A program made the translations under genes and the position numbers. A stretch of DNA of 64,000 nucleotides from Piscibacillus halophilus (GTDB taxonomy: Bacteria > Bacillota > Bacilli > Bacillales > Alkalibacillaceae): the NCBI RefSeq assembly GCF_900110685.1, contig NZ_FOES01000004.1:80632-144631 (forward strand), read 5' to 3'. This document shows positions 10,785-22,023 of this stretch, piece after piece. The notes under the pieces are model-generated. The model saw nothing but the letters and a program-made list of their open reading frames with translations. It was not told the origin of the DNA and searched no databases. Each line of letters opens with the position of its first letter. Position 1 is the stretch's first letter.

Positions 10785-12068
10785 TTAAAGAAAATAGCGT
10801 CCAATTACGTATACAGTTGAGATAGTTAAAGAAAGCAAAACGATAATTAAACCATAAAACATAAATTTTATAAAAGGAATTTTCTCCCCATGGGTACTAG
10901 CAATCCCAGCTACCACTACATTCGCAGAAGCTCCTAATAGAGAACCATTCCCTCCTAAACAAGCTCCCAAAGCTAATGCCCACCACAAAGGATCAATAGG
11001 GGAAACTCCAAACCCTTCAAATTCTTCAATGACCGGAATCATGGATGCCACATAAGGAATATTATCCACAAAGCCTGATAAAATACCTGCTGACCATAAT
11101 ATAACAAGAGATGAAGTAAACGCATCCCCGTCTGTCCAATCTATAAATGTATAGGCTATTTGATCAATAATACCTGCTTTTTCTAACCCACCAACTAACA
11201 CGAATAATCCAACAAAGAAGAAAAGTGTGGTCCATTCGACTTTTTGAAAGACAACTTCACTAGACTCGTCATTTTCAGATATTAAAAGCATAAGTAAAGC
11301 TGACATAATCGCAATCGTTGTAAGCTCTATATGCAAAAAGCCATGTAATGTAAAAGCTACCATCGTTAATAACAATATCGTGATAGATTGGTAAAGAAGT
11401 GGTGTTTTCTTTAACGAATCATTAGGGTTTAACGTTTTCACAAATTCTTGATCGAGTTGGTTTCCCTTGATCAATGAGTTTTTAAACATCAAATATAGTA
11501 AGAACAGCGTAATAGTGTGAATCACTACAACCACTGGGCCTAAATGAAAAATAAAATCCAGAAAATCAAAATAAGGAACAGCTTGGCCAATCATTATATT
11601 AGGAGGATCACCAATCATGGTTGCGGTTCCTCCAACATTGGAACTAATGATAACATTCACTAAATATGGAAAAGCACGTAAATTTAATTGTCTTATCATA
11701 TGAAGCAAAACTGGAACTAATAATAACACTGTCGTTACGTTATCCAATAAAGCAGAACCAATCGCGGTTAAGATTCCAATCCAAAAAAATAGCGCCATTG
11801 GTTGTCCACTAACTTTTTTAATCATCCATAATGCTATAAACTCAAATATACCAGTTCTCTGTGTAATTGAAATGATTACCATCATTGAAAAGAGTAAAGC
11901 AACCGTACTCCAATCAACATATGATGATAAAGCTTCGTCCCAAGAAAAAACTCCAAATAAGACCATTAATGCAGCTCCAGTTGCCGCAATCAGAGCTCGA
12001 TTAATCTTGTCCAACAATAAAAATACATAGCTAATCACAAAAATAGTTACAACAATCATAGCTTCCAT
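10785..12068 (-). CDS. ArsB/NhaD-type (SLC13/IT superfamily) anion or proton antiporter
   Basis: About 427 residues with eleven or twelve helices. Motifs of the ion transporter superfamily are visible: ALLDNVTTVLLLVPV, GGTATMIGDPPNIMIG, SGFVDNIPYVASMIPV and GGNGSLLGASANVV. These are shared by ArsB-like and NhaD-like permeases, so the substrate cannot be read from sequence. The frame is open to 12131, but only the ATG at 12066-12068 has a ribosome site (AAAGGAG nine bases upstream), and it starts just before the first helix. No arsenic genes lie nearby, which argues against a dedicated arsenite pump. Confidence 0.85.
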   Translation of the reverse strand: MEAMIVVTIFVISYVFLLLDKINRALIAATGAALMVLFGVFSWDEALSSYVDWSTVALLFSMMVIISITQRTGIFEFIALWMIKKVSGQPMALFFWIGILTAIGSALLDNVTTVLLLVPVLLHMIRQLNLRAFPYLVNVIISSNVGGTATMIGDPPNIMIGQAVPYFDFLDFIFHLGPVVVVIHTITLFLLYLMFKNSLIKGNQLDQEFVKTLNPNDSLKKTPLLYQSITILLLTMVAFTLHGFLHIELTTIAIMSALLMLLISENDESSEVVFQKVEWTTLFFFVGLFVLVGGLEKAGIIDQIAYTFIDWTDGDAFTSSLVILWSAGILSGFVDNIPYVASMIPVIEEFEGFGVSPIDPLWWALALGACLGGNGSLLGASANVVVAGIASTHGEKIPFIKFMFYGLIIVLLSLTISTVYVIGRYFL

Positions 12069-12195
12069 ATCCAATATCTCCTTTACGGTTTCTCCCTTAC
12101 CAAATAAATACGTCTTTTCTTGGTCAAACATGCATATTTTATATTAAGACAAGTTGCCAAATGGGCGTTTTTTAAATATTAAGGGAGGTAGAAAC

Positions 12196-12564
12196 ATGGG
12201 TGAACGTATGAAAGCAAGTTTTATAGGTGTTGTGACCGTAATTGGTCTGATGCTTGTGGGGAGTCTAGTGATTGCTATAATAGTTAATTTCTCTACTTTA
12301 TCTTCTTCAGCTTTTCAATGGATTAGTTTTATCACAAGTGTCCTCGTCTTAATGGTTGGTGGTTTTATAGGAGGTAAAAAAACAGAGGAAAAGGGCTGGT
12401 TAACAGGAGCTGTGGTTGGGATTATTTATGTCATAGGAATTATTTTATATCAGTTCCTTGCTCAAGATGCTTGGATGTATCAAAATCAATTCTTATACTT
12501 CTTAATTTTTGTACTAGCAGCAGTGGTAGGTGGAATGTTTGGGGTCAATATCAAAAAAAGTTAG
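12196..12564 (+). CDS. YrzE-like TIGR04086 family membrane protein
   Basis: A 122-residue protein with four hydrophobic helices and a GGFIGGKKTEEKGWLTGAVVG motif, the signature of the TIGR04086/YrzE family, found at the same position beside yajC in B. subtilis. Function is unknown. The ATG at 12196 follows GGGAGG by seven bases and is preferred over an upstream in-frame ATG (12154) without a ribosome site. It is convergent with yajC and shares a terminator with it. Confidence 0.8.
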   Translation: MGERMKASFIGVVTVIGLMLVGSLVIAIIVNFSTLSSSAFQWISFITSVLVLMVGGFIGGKKTEEKGWLTGAVVGIIYVIGIILYQFLAQDAWMYQNQFLYFLIFVLAAVVGGMFGVNIKKS

Positions 12565-12571
12565 CAAACAT

Positions 12572-12610
12572 TAAAAAAGAGCCGTTCTCTAAAGAGTCGG
12601 CTCTAATTTT
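12572..12610. terminator. Bidirectional terminator between yrzE-like gene and yajC
   Basis: A perfect 7-bp stem (AGAGCCG 12578-12584, CGGCTCT 12598-12604) is flanked by an A run on the left and a T-rich stretch on the right, so it can work in both directions for the convergent genes. Confidence 0.8.
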
Positions 12611-12612
12611 AT

Positions 12613-12876
12613 TTAGTTAGATTGAACTACTTCACGTACAGCTGAACGATCGTATGTAAGTTTCGTTCCCTCTTGTACTTCTATTACAAGTGTGCCTTCA
12701 TCTAAAGCATGTACTGTGCCGTGGAGACCACCAATCGTAATAACACGATCTCCCTTTTGTAAGTTTGATTGCATTTCTCTTACTTGTTTTTGGCGTTTTT
12801 GTTGTGGACGAATTAGAATCAACCAAAATAATAAGATAAATAGAATAATTGGTAATAGACTTCCTAGTAATTCCAT
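12613..12876 (-). CDS. yajC: Preprotein translocase subunit YajC
   Basis: An 87-residue single-helix membrane protein: one N-terminal hydrophobic segment (residues 4-23) followed by IRPQQKRQKQVREMQ and GDRVITIGGLHGTV, the classic YajC signature. It associates with SecDF in the Sec machinery. The ATG at 12876 is preceded by AAAGGAGGGG. Last gene of the ruvA-ruvB-queA-tgt-yajC run. Confidence 0.95.
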   Translation of the reverse strand: MELLGSLLPIILFILLFWLILIRPQQKRQKQVREMQSNLQKGDRVITIGGLHGTVHALDEGTLVIEVQEGTKLTYDRSAVREVVQSN

Positions 12877-12891
12877 TGCTGCCCCTCCTTT

Positions 12892-14040
<1,149 letters not shown>

Positions 14041-14049
14041 TCACCTTTA

Positions 14050-15078
14050 TTATAAAATTAACATTGCGTCTCCAAAGCTAAAGAAGCGATAGCGTTCTTT
14101 TACAGCTTCGTTATAAGCATTTAAGATAAATTCTTTATTTGCAAAAGCACTGACTAACATGATTAACGTTGATTTTGGCAAATGGAAGTTTGTAATCATC
14201 GCGTCAATGGCTTTAAATTGATACGGAGGATAAATAAATATATCGGTCCATCCGTTCGCTTCCTTAAACTTCCCATCTTCATCTCTCGCAATTGTCTCTA
14301 ACGTACGAACTGATGTGGTTCCAACCGCAACGATTTTGTTGTCTCTTTGTTTAACGTCATTAAGTAAATCTGCCGTCTGTTGATTCATTTGATAAAACTC
14401 AGCGTGCATATCATGTTCTTCGATATTTTCGACTTGTACTGGTCGAAATGTTCCAAGTCCTACATGTAAGGTGATATAAGCTATATGAACCCCTTTGGCT
14501 TTGATTTGCTCCAACAATTCTTCTGTAAAATGCAGACCAGCTGTAGGGGCAGCTGCTGAACCAACTTCCTCAGCGTAAACAGTTTGATAACGATCACGAT
14601 CATCCAATTGTTCCTTAATATAAGGGGGCAATGGCATTTCGCCTAATTGATCTAATACTTCTAAAAAGATTCCATCATATTCGAAACGAATCAATCTTCC
14701 ACCATGTTCTTTTTGCCCCGTACATACCGCTTTTAATAAACCATCTCCAAATGAAAGCCTTGTGCCTTCTTTCACTTTTTTAGCAGGCTTAACAAGAACT
14801 TCCCATTCATCACCTTCTAGTTGATTCAAAAGTAATAACTCAATTTTTCCACCTGTATCCTCTTTTTCTCCAAATAATCGAGCAGGCATAACTTTCGTAT
14901 TATTAAGAACGAGACAATCACCTGGATTTAAATAGTCAACAATATTGTAAAAATAACGGTGATTAATGGTCTCCTGTTCACGATTTAAAACCATTAATCG
15001 TGAACTCGAACGATCAACTAGCGGTGTCTGAGCAATTAATTCCTCAGGTAATTCAAAATCAAAATCCTCAATATTCAT
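14050..15078 (-). CDS. queA: S-adenosylmethionine:tRNA ribosyltransferase-isomerase
   Basis: Transfers and isomerises ribose from SAM onto preQ1-tRNA to give epoxyqueuosine. The 342-residue protein has family motifs [31 protein letters not shown] and TTSVRTLE. It is complete, starts at the ATG at 15078 and sits directly upstream of tgt, the enzyme acting before it in queuosine synthesis. Confidence 0.97.
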   Translation of the reverse strand: MNIEDFDFELPEELIAQTPLVDRSSSRLMVLNREQETINHRYFYNIVDYLNPGDCLVLNNTKVMPARLFGEKEDTGGKIELLLLNQLEGDEWEVLVKPAKKVKEGTRLSFGDGLLKAVCTGQKEHGGRLIRFEYDGIFLEVLDQLGEMPLPPYIKEQLDDRDRYQTVYAEEVGSAAAPTAGLHFTEELLEQIKAKGVHIAYITLHVGLGTFRPVQVENIEEHDMHAEFYQMNQQTADLLNDVKQRDNKIVAVGTTSVRTLETIARDEDGKFKEANGWTDIFIYPPYQFKAIDAMITNFHLPKSTLIMLVSAFANKEFILNAYNEAVKERYRFFSFGDAMLIL

Positions 15079-15095
15079 GTTGTTCTCACTTCCCT

Positions 15096-15293
15096 CTATC
15101 TAAACCTACCTATTACAAAGAAAATTAAACTTAAAATAATACTAATCACAATGGATGTCACAATCGGAAAATAAACGGTCGTATTCCCTTTTTTAAACGT
15201 AATATCTCCTGGAAGCTTACCAATAAAACTCCATGAAATACCTATGACAATTAACACAATTCCAATAACGACCAATATCTTTCCAAAATCCAT
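15096..15293 (-). CDS. DUF2905 family two-helix membrane protein
   Basis: A 65-residue protein with two hydrophobic helices around a conserved [20 protein letters not shown] loop, the DUF2905 signature; B. subtilis has a relative (YrzS) in the same place. Its ATG follows the ruvB stop codon without a gap (TAAATG), so translation is probably coupled to ruvB. No function is known. Confidence 0.85.
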   Translation of the reverse strand: MDFGKILVVIGIVLIVIGISWSFIGKLPGDITFKKGNTTVYFPIVTSIVISIILSLIFFVIGRFR

Positions 15294-16292
15294 TTACGAT
15301 TGGACCTCCCTGTCAAAATGTTCATAGGCCTTAATAGTTGCCACACGTCCTCTTGGAGTTCGTTGAATGAAACCTTGCTGAAGTAAAAAGGGCTCATAAA
15401 CATCCTCTATCGTTTGAGATTCCTCTCCAATTGTAGCAGATATCGTATCTAGGCCAACTGGACCACCTTGAAACTTATCTATGATTCCAAGTAAATACTT
15501 ATGGTCGATATGATCCAAACCTGCAATGTCCACCTGTAACATCGACAAAGCTTGTTGAGTCGTCTGTAATGTAATTGAGTTTTCCTGTCTCACTTGGGCA
15601 ATGTCACGGACTCGTTTTAATAATCGATTAGCAATTCTAGGTGTTCCTCGAGAACGTGAAGCAATCTCTCCAGCAGCATCTTCTTCGATTTCCACCTCAA
15701 AAATCTCTGCAGTCCTCTTTATAATCATGCTCAATTCTTCAATATTATAAAACTCTAATCGACTTAATACTCCAAAACGATCTCTAAGTGGGGCTGAAAG
15801 TAATCCTGCTCGCGTTGTAGCTCCGACTAACGTAAAAGGAGGTAAATCCAAACGAACAGAACGAGCTTCTGAACCCTGACCAATCACAATGTCTAAAACA
15901 AAATCTTCCATCGCTGGATATAGTATTTCCTCAACGGACCTCGGTAACCTATGTATTTCATCAATAAATAAAACATCTCCAGCCTCTAATGACGAAAGAA
16001 TCGCAGCTAAATCACCTGCTCGTTCAATCGCAGGTCCAGATGTTGTTCTAAATTGCACGCCCATCTCATTGGCAATAATGGACGCCATGGTTGTTTTTCC
16101 TAATCCAGGTGGACCATATAATAAAACATGGTCTAATGATTCCTCACGCATTTTAGCAGCTTCAATAAAAATACTTAAATTTTCCTTGGTTTTTGATTGT
16201 CCAATATATTGCGCAAGTCTAGTTGGACGCAAGCTTTGTTCAACATCTTGTTCTTCATGTTGCAGCTCACCTGAGACCATCCGATCTTCCAT
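15294..16292 (-). CDS. ruvB: Holliday junction helicase motor RuvB
   Basis: AAA+ ATPase that drives branch migration with RuvA. The 332 residues show Walker [10 protein letters not shown] near residue 60, Walker B DEIHRL near 110, sensor [18 protein letters not shown] near 155, and the C-terminal winged helix with [10 protein letters not shown]. The length is normal. It lies 15 bases after ruvA and abuts the DUF2905 gene. Confidence 0.97.
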   Translation of the reverse strand: MEDRMVSGELQHEEQDVEQSLRPTRLAQYIGQSKTKENLSIFIEAAKMREESLDHVLLYGPPGLGKTTMASIIANEMGVQFRTTSGPAIERAGDLAAILSSLEAGDVLFIDEIHRLPRSVEEILYPAMEDFVLDIVIGQGSEARSVRLDLPPFTLVGATTRAGLLSAPLRDRFGVLSRLEFYNIEELSMIIKRTAEIFEVEIEEDAAGEIASRSRGTPRIANRLLKRVRDIAQVRQENSITLQTTQQALSMLQVDIAGLDHIDHKYLLGIIDKFQGGPVGLDTISATIGEESQTIEDVYEPFLLQQGFIQRTPRGRVATIKAYEHFDREVQS

Positions 16293-16307
16293 TTACTTCA
16301 CCTACTT

Positions 16308-16916
16308 TTAACGCATTAATAATTGTAATCCTTTTTTCACAATATCATCTGTCGATGTAGCTTCGAGTGTTTTTAACTGAACGGATACTTTATTAATCTC
16401 TTTTGATGAATAACCTAACGCTTTTAACGCCTCAATAGCTTCTTCATAATGACTAGTTCCTGACTCGCTAGTTGATTGATACTCATCAACAGTTTGATTA
16501 GTCGAATGATTCATCCATTCATTTACTTTTCCTTTTAAGTCAAGAATCATCTGGCGAGCTGTTTTCTTCCCAACACCAGGAAATTGAGTTAAGAATTGAT
16601 CATCTTCTTTTTCGATCGCTAAAGCAAAATCGTGAACAGTGGTTTGTCCAACAATATTCATCGCATGCTTTGGCCCGATTCCTGATACGTTTAACAGCTT
16701 CTTAAACATCTCTTTTTCCTCTTCTTCTTTAAATCCATATAAGATTTGAGCATCTTCTCGAACATGTAAATATGTATATATCTTTACTAGTTGATTTAAA
16801 AAGGGCTGAAAACGAAATGGATTATCATTCATGATTTCATAACCAATCCCCATAACCTCAACAATTATGTAATCTTCCGTTAAATCAACTAATTCCCCTT
16901 TTATATATGAATACAT
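16308..16916 (-). CDS. ruvA: Holliday junction DNA-binding protein RuvA
   Basis: A 202-residue protein with an N-terminal OB fold (MYSYIKGELVDL), helix-hairpin-helix motifs (LLNVSGIGPKHAMNI and LTQFPGVGKKTARQMI) and a C-terminal domain III (EALKALGYSSKEI) that contacts RuvB. It tetramerises on the four-way junction. First gene of the ruv operon; bofC, which precedes ruvA in B. subtilis, is absent here. Confidence 0.97.
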   Translation of the reverse strand: MYSYIKGELVDLTEDYIIVEVMGIGYEIMNDNPFRFQPFLNQLVKIYTYLHVREDAQILYGFKEEEEKEMFKKLLNVSGIGPKHAMNIVGQTTVHDFALAIEKEDDQFLTQFPGVGKKTARQMILDLKGKVNEWMNHSTNQTVDEYQSTSESGTSHYEEAIEALKALGYSSKEINKVSVQLKTLEATSTDDIVKKGLQLLMR

Positions 16917-16999
16917 GAGTTCCTCCTCAAAATCACTTCGCTCTGAACAAACGTTCTATTTATAGTTTAACATGAGTTAAAACATTTTAGTGATGAAAA

Positions 17000-17030
17000 A
17001 TTGAAAACCTCCCCATACAGGAGAGGTATT
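17000..17030 (-). terminator. Terminator after yebC
   Basis: On the minus strand ACCTCTCC pairs with GGGGAGGT (one G-T pair) around a short loop, followed by TTTTCAATTTTT. It lies just after the yebC stop codon at 17033. Confidence 0.7.
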
Positions 17031-17032
17031 AC

Positions 17033-17752
17033 TTATTGCATATTATGATGAACTTCCTGAACATCATCTAAATCTTCTAGCATATCAATCATTTTTTCCA
17101 TTTTACTTTGTTGATCATCATCTAAAGATGAATATGTGTCTGGAAACATCGATAATTCTGCAACTTCAAGTGGATAAGAATCCTGTAATGCATTTCGTAC
17201 ATCTTCAAAATCTTCTACCGATGTATAGATTTCATACACTTCGTCATTCGATTCAAATTCTTCACAACCTGCTTCGATGGCTTCTAACATTAAAGTATCT
17301 TCATCAACTTCTACTTCTTCACGTTTAATGACGATGTATCCTTTTCGATGGAACATGAAAGAAACACAACCATTTTCACCGAGGTTGCCATCATATTTAG
17401 AAAAGGCATGACGCACTTCTGAAGCTGTACGATTTTTATTATCTGTAAGAGCTTCAACCATTACAGCCACACCACCTGGTCCATAGCCTTCGTATACTAT
17501 TTCCTCATAGTTTTCTCCATCTACGTTACCAGTCGCCTTGTTAATCGCGCGCTCAATATTGTCGTTTGGCATATTATTAGCTTTTGCTTTATCAATTGCC
17601 AAGCGTAAAGCAGAATTGGTCTCTAGATCGCTTCCACCTTGTTTGGCTGCCACATAAATTTCTTTAGCTAATTTCATAAATATTTTTCCGCGTTTTGCAT
17701 CTTTAGCGTTTTTCTTATGTTTAATATTGTGCCATTTTGAATGACCTGCCAT
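17033..17752 (-). CDS. YebC/PmpR/TACO1 family regulator
   Basis: A 239-residue member of the TACO1 family, starting [19 protein letters not shown] with downstream RAINKATG and [19 protein letters not shown]. Family members were annotated as transcriptional regulators; recent work on relatives points to relief of ribosome stalling, so the exact role is open. The gene corresponds to yrbC of B. subtilis. It has its own terminator and a GGGGGAGGAG ribosome site. Confidence 0.93.
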   Translation of the reverse strand: MAGHSKWHNIKHKKNAKDAKRGKIFMKLAKEIYVAAKQGGSDLETNSALRLAIDKAKANNMPNDNIERAINKATGNVDGENYEEIVYEGYGPGGVAVMVEALTDNKNRTASEVRHAFSKYDGNLGENGCVSFMFHRKGYIVIKREEVEVDEDTLMLEAIEAGCEEFESNDEVYEIYTSVEDFEDVRNALQDSYPLEVAELSMFPDTYSSLDDDQQSKMEKMIDMLEDLDDVQEVHHNMQ

Positions 17753-17773
17753 TGTTTCTCCTCCCCCGATGTA

Positions 17774-18532
17774 TTACTTTACAAGATCATAGACACGATA
17801 AACTTTGCCATTTTCTAAGTTGGCTGAATCTTTGATAAGTCCCATCATTAGATCCGCCACTTCTTTTGGACTTCTTAGTTTACCTTCTTCTTTATATTGT
17901 TTAAATTGATCGACCTGCTTAAAGTTGTCTTCATCAGAACGACGAATTTCTTCTTGCATATTCGTATCCATTATACCAGGACTAAAAGCTATGTGTAGAT
18001 CATTTGATTTTAATTCTTCCGCTTCAAGGGCAGCTGTTTCAGTGTACAAATTAACTGCTGCTTTTGTCGAACCATAAGCATTCCAACCATATACAGCACG
18101 CTCAGCTGCACCTGAAGTCACATTAACGACAAATAAACGATCGGTATTGATATGCTTTTTCATCGTATTAACAATAATCATTAACGCTGTTAAATTAACT
18201 GAAACATGCTTGGCGATCTCATGATTTTCAATCGATCCGACAGGACCAATCGGACTTACCATCCCAGCGTTATTGACGATTAACAATTCATCTAAAGAAT
18301 CTTTATGTAATTTCGTTACAATTTCATGTAACGTATCATTCAATTTTTCAAGGTCGCTTAAATCGCATGAATGATGATAATAAGACTTACGGCTTTCATT
18401 AGCCAAGTTTTTTAGTTCATTTGTTTTTCTCTTTCTTGATATTGTGAATAAATTATATCCTTCTTCTAATAAATTTTTGGCTACTTCTTCACCTAAACCG
18501 CGAGAAGCACCGGTTACAATTGCAAATTTCAT
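17774..18532 (-). CDS. Short-chain dehydrogenase, benzil reductase (YueD)-like
   Basis: A 252-residue SDR-fold NADPH-dependent reductase. It has the nucleotide-binding VTGASRGLGEE at residues 6-16, NNAG near 90, and the catalytic Ser plus YGSTKAA (Tyr/Lys) near 150-157. The closest family by overall sequence appears to be the (S)-benzoin-forming benzil reductase/sepiapterin reductase group; the natural substrate is unknown. A TTG at 18547 is also in frame, but the ATG at 18532 has GGGGGGA eight bases upstream. This gene, the lipoprotein and nadE interrupt the B. subtilis gene order here. Confidence 0.82.
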   Translation of the reverse strand: MKFAIVTGASRGLGEEVAKNLLEEGYNLFTISRKRKTNELKNLANESRKSYYHHSCDLSDLEKLNDTLHEIVTKLHKDSLDELLIVNNAGMVSPIGPVGSIENHEIAKHVSVNLTALMIIVNTMKKHINTDRLFVVNVTSGAAERAVYGWNAYGSTKAAVNLYTETAALEAEELKSNDLHIAFSPGIMDTNMQEEIRRSDEDNFKQVDQFKQYKEEGKLRSPKEVADLMMGLIKDSANLENGKVYRVYDLVK

Positions 18533-18560
18533 TGTTAAATCCCCCAATTTTCATTATGTA

Positions 18561-18588
18561 AGTGAAAAGGAGGTTCCTCCTTTTCACT
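18561..18588. other. Perfect 13-bp hairpin between lipoprotein gene and SDR gene
   Basis: AGTGAAAAGGAGG and its exact complement CCTCCTTTTCACT are separated by two bases. The hairpin overlaps the lipoprotein stop codon and ends about 28 bases before the SDR start. There is no good T run, so it is a weak terminator or an mRNA stability/attenuation hairpin. Confidence 0.55.
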
Positions 18589-19096
18589 AATCTTTTTGTC
18601 GATCTTCAATGCGGTTGTGGAATTCTTCATCCACACTAACAGATATATCTGTTCTACCAGTTATATTTTCTACTACTTCTTTAACTTTTTCAATAGCTTC
18701 CTCTTCTTCTACTCGACTCGCTAAATAAACTGCGACATAAATTTGATCTTCAGTAACCGCAACTCCAGCCTCTCTAATCTCACGCATATTCCTTAATTCA
18801 TAGTAAATTTGACGATTCAATTCATTTCTTCTTTTGAATTTCTCATCTCGAATGCGATCACGATTATCCGTATTCCCTAGGGATTCATCTGTTTCACGTT
18901 GCTCATAATACTCATAAGGGTTCGGATACGCATTATACCTGATTTTTTCTTCAGTTGTGGGCTCTTCTGGCTGATCAAACTGAATATCAGTCGTCTCTTC
19001 ACCATCTGTAATGCTTTCCTCTTCTTGTTCAGGATTTACAAACGTACACGCACCCAAGAAGATCAAACTTATAAGTAAAATCGATTTCTTAAACAA
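18587..19096 (-). CDS. YhcN/YlaJ-type sporulation lipoprotein
   Basis: A roughly 169-residue lipoprotein: a short basic start, a hydrophobic segment and the lipobox FLGAC, then an acidic linker and a C-terminal YhcN/YlaJ-like domain (YLASRVEEEEAIEKVKEVV). Family members are found in the spore inner membrane or forespore. An ATG at 19111 opens the frame but has no ribosome site; the perfect GGAGGTG lies inside the coding frame after that ATG and six bases before a TTG at 19094-19096, which is the likelier start. Upstream neighbour is nadE. Confidence 0.78.
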   Translation of the reverse strand: MFKKSILLISLIFLGACTFVNPEQEEESITDGEETTDIQFDQPEEPTTEEKIRYNAYPNPYEYYEQRETDESLGNTDNRDRIRDEKFKRRNELNRQIYYELRNMREIREAGVAVTEDQIYVAVYLASRVEEEEAIEKVKEVVENITGRTDISVSVDEEFHNRIEDRQKD

Positions 19097-19099
19097 TGA

Positions 19100-19138
19100 A
19101 AACACCTCCATATCATTAGTTTGAAATAAGAGGTGTTT
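19100..19138 (-). other. Hairpin covering the ribosome site of the YhcN-type gene
   Basis: AAACACCTC (19100-19108) is complementary to GAGGTGTTT (19130-19138). On the minus strand the downstream arm contains the GGAGGTG Shine-Dalgarno sequence. It can act as a weak nadE terminator or hide the ribosome site in transcripts that read through from nadE. Confidence 0.5.
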
Positions 19139-19147
19139 CTCATTCGT

Positions 19148-19906
19148 CTATTCTAATGTGAAATGATGGAAATCCGGCGGTGATGTTGGTAAATCACGTT
19201 TATGAGCTGTTCGTTCGTGCATTTTTACAATAGTCTGCTTATCTTCTTCACTGATTTTGTCCCCGCGTAGAAACGCATCAATCGTATCGTAGGAAATGCC
19301 CATTTCAGATTCATCTGTTTGACCTTCCCAAAGACCCGCACTTGGGGCTTTATGAATAATTTGATCTGGTACACCTAACTCTTTGGCTAATTCACGTACC
19401 TCAGTTTTAGTATAGTGAAGCAATGGTACTAAATCAACTCCACCATCACCATATTTTGTGAAGTATCCAGTATACCATTCTGCCGCATTATCAGTTCCTA
19501 CGACTAAATAATTGTAGTTTGTAGCTATGGTATAAAGAGTACTCATTCTTAATCTAGCTCGTAAATTTGCATCTGCTAATTTCTCGTTTTTATCGTTCCA
19601 GTCACCTTTGTTCTGTAATTGTTTTTTAATGCTGCTAAACAACAATTCATGTTGATCTGTAAGGTCAACTGTCACGGAATCAATTTGCGAACCTTCTATC
19701 ACTAACTGAGCATCTGCCTCATCTTGGCCATTACTTTTACAAGGCATAACGACACCTAATGAATGTTCAGGAAGGGCTCTTTTGATTAAATAACCAACAA
19801 CCGATGAATCGATCCCTCCACTTAATCCTACAAGTAAACCGTTAACATTTGCTTCTTCAACTTTCATTTGTAACCACTTCGTTAATTGTTCCACATGTTT
19901 TTCCAT
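19148..19906 (-). CDS. nadE: Ammonia-dependent NAD+ synthetase
   Basis: Last step of NAD+ synthesis: amidation of deamido-NAD+. The 252-residue protein has the PP-loop LVGLSGGIDSSVVGYL near residue 25-40, ARLRMSTLY near 133 and GTDNAAEW near 155. No glutaminase domain is present, so ammonia is the nitrogen donor. The ATG at 19906 has an AAAGGGGA site. This location is not that of B. subtilis nadE, so the gene has moved relative to that genome. Confidence 0.95.
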   Translation of the reverse strand: MEKHVEQLTKWLQMKVEEANVNGLLVGLSGGIDSSVVGYLIKRALPEHSLGVVMPCKSNGQDEADAQLVIEGSQIDSVTVDLTDQHELLFSSIKKQLQNKGDWNDKNEKLADANLRARLRMSTLYTIATNYNYLVVGTDNAAEWYTGYFTKYGDGGVDLVPLLHYTKTEVRELAKELGVPDQIIHKAPSAGLWEGQTDESEMGISYDTIDAFLRGDKISEEDKQTIVKMHERTAHKRDLPTSPPDFHHFTLE

Positions 19907-19941
19907 ACCCTAGTCCCCTTTTCCGACATTTATTGTTATAT

Positions 19942-19971
19942 ATTCTACCATAAGATGTTATATCATGACAA
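19942..19971 (-). promoter_or_regulatory. Possible SigA promoter for nadE
   Basis: On the minus strand TTGTCA (19966-19971) and TAGAAT (19942-19947) with an 18-base spacer precede nadE by about 36 bases. One mismatch to consensus in each box. Confidence 0.5.
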
Positions 19972-19975
19972 AAGG

Positions 19976-20539
19976 TTAATAATAATAACCATTGCACCCA
20001 CAAGGGTTATAAGGTCGATAATAGTACTGATTATTGTAAGTATAACCATACGGATTTTGATTCATATATCCATAAGGATTGTAATAAGGCTGGGCATATT
20101 GACGTTGTTCATAAGGATAAGGTGCCATCGTCTGGTTTACGTAATGATAATCATACGTTTGTGTTGGATATGGTTCAGGTATGACCCAATTCTCATACCC
20201 TTCAGGCAAAAATTGTTGGATATATTCATCTTTTTGGTTTTCTTCTATTGAAGAGATAACCTTATCACTAATAACAAATTCATCTTCTTTTACCCTTGGT
20301 AACATTTTTGGCTTATTTGGATCGTGAGGCGGTGCCATACGTTTATCCGAAACATTTAAGATTGGTTCTTCACTCGGTTTTTCCTCGACGACCATAGGAA
20401 CCTTAACTTTCATTTTAGGCAAAGGGTCATTTGAATAATCTAAATGCCGATTCATATTAACTAGCTCATCGACTGAGATATGATACTTTTTGGCAATCGA
20501 TTCAAATGTTTCACCTTTTTGCACAACATGAATTCTCAT
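19976..20539 (-). CDS. safA: SafA-like spore coat assembly protein with N-terminal LysM
   Basis: A 187-residue protein with an N-terminal LysM domain (MRIHVVQKGETFESIAKKYH, residues 1-45) and a C-terminal third very rich in Tyr, Asn, Pro and Gln with repeated NPYGY-like units and a terminal CGCNGYYY. This matches SafA (YrbA), a coat morphogenetic protein that binds the cortex surface and partners with SpoVID. It is about half the length of the B. subtilis protein (387 residues); the middle part is missing. Position in the block agrees with safA. SpoVID is encoded at 38124-39422. Confidence 0.8.
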   Translation of the reverse strand: MRIHVVQKGETFESIAKKYHISVDELVNMNRHLDYSNDPLPKMKVKVPMVVEEKPSEEPILNVSDKRMAPPHDPNKPKMLPRVKEDEFVISDKVISSIEENQKDEYIQQFLPEGYENWVIPEPYPTQTYDYHYVNQTMAPYPYEQRQYAQPYYNPYGYMNQNPYGYTYNNQYYYRPYNPCGCNGYYY

Positions 20540-20653
20540 GATGATACTCCTTTCAGATTATAATCCCACTAACACATTATGCAAAAGGAGCAAAATGTTG
20601 AGCGTTTGCCTATAAAATGAACGAGGTATTCAAAGTATTAGTAAGTAAAAATA

Positions 20654-20685
20654 CACCAGCCATGATTTTTCAATCACAGCTAGTG
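20654..20685 (-). terminator. Terminator after obg
   Basis: A 14-bp stem (with some G-T pairs) around a GAAA tetraloop on the minus strand, followed by TATTTTTAC. It sits 36 bases after the obg stop codon. Confidence 0.8.
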
Positions 20686-20720
20686 CAACTTAGTATGGTA
20701 ATAACAATTACCCACTGAAA

Positions 20721-22019
<1,299 letters not shown>

Positions 22020-22023
22020 TCAC

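Noticed and set aside
10785..12068. Arsenite efflux pump assignment for the permease
   Set aside because: The motifs are shared by the whole ion transporter superfamily and no arsR/arsC gene adjoins it; only a family-level call is justified.
12069..12131. N-terminal extension of the permease from the upstream ATG
   Set aside because: No ribosome site before 12131, whereas AAAGGAG precedes the ATG at 12068; the extension is charged and not family-like.
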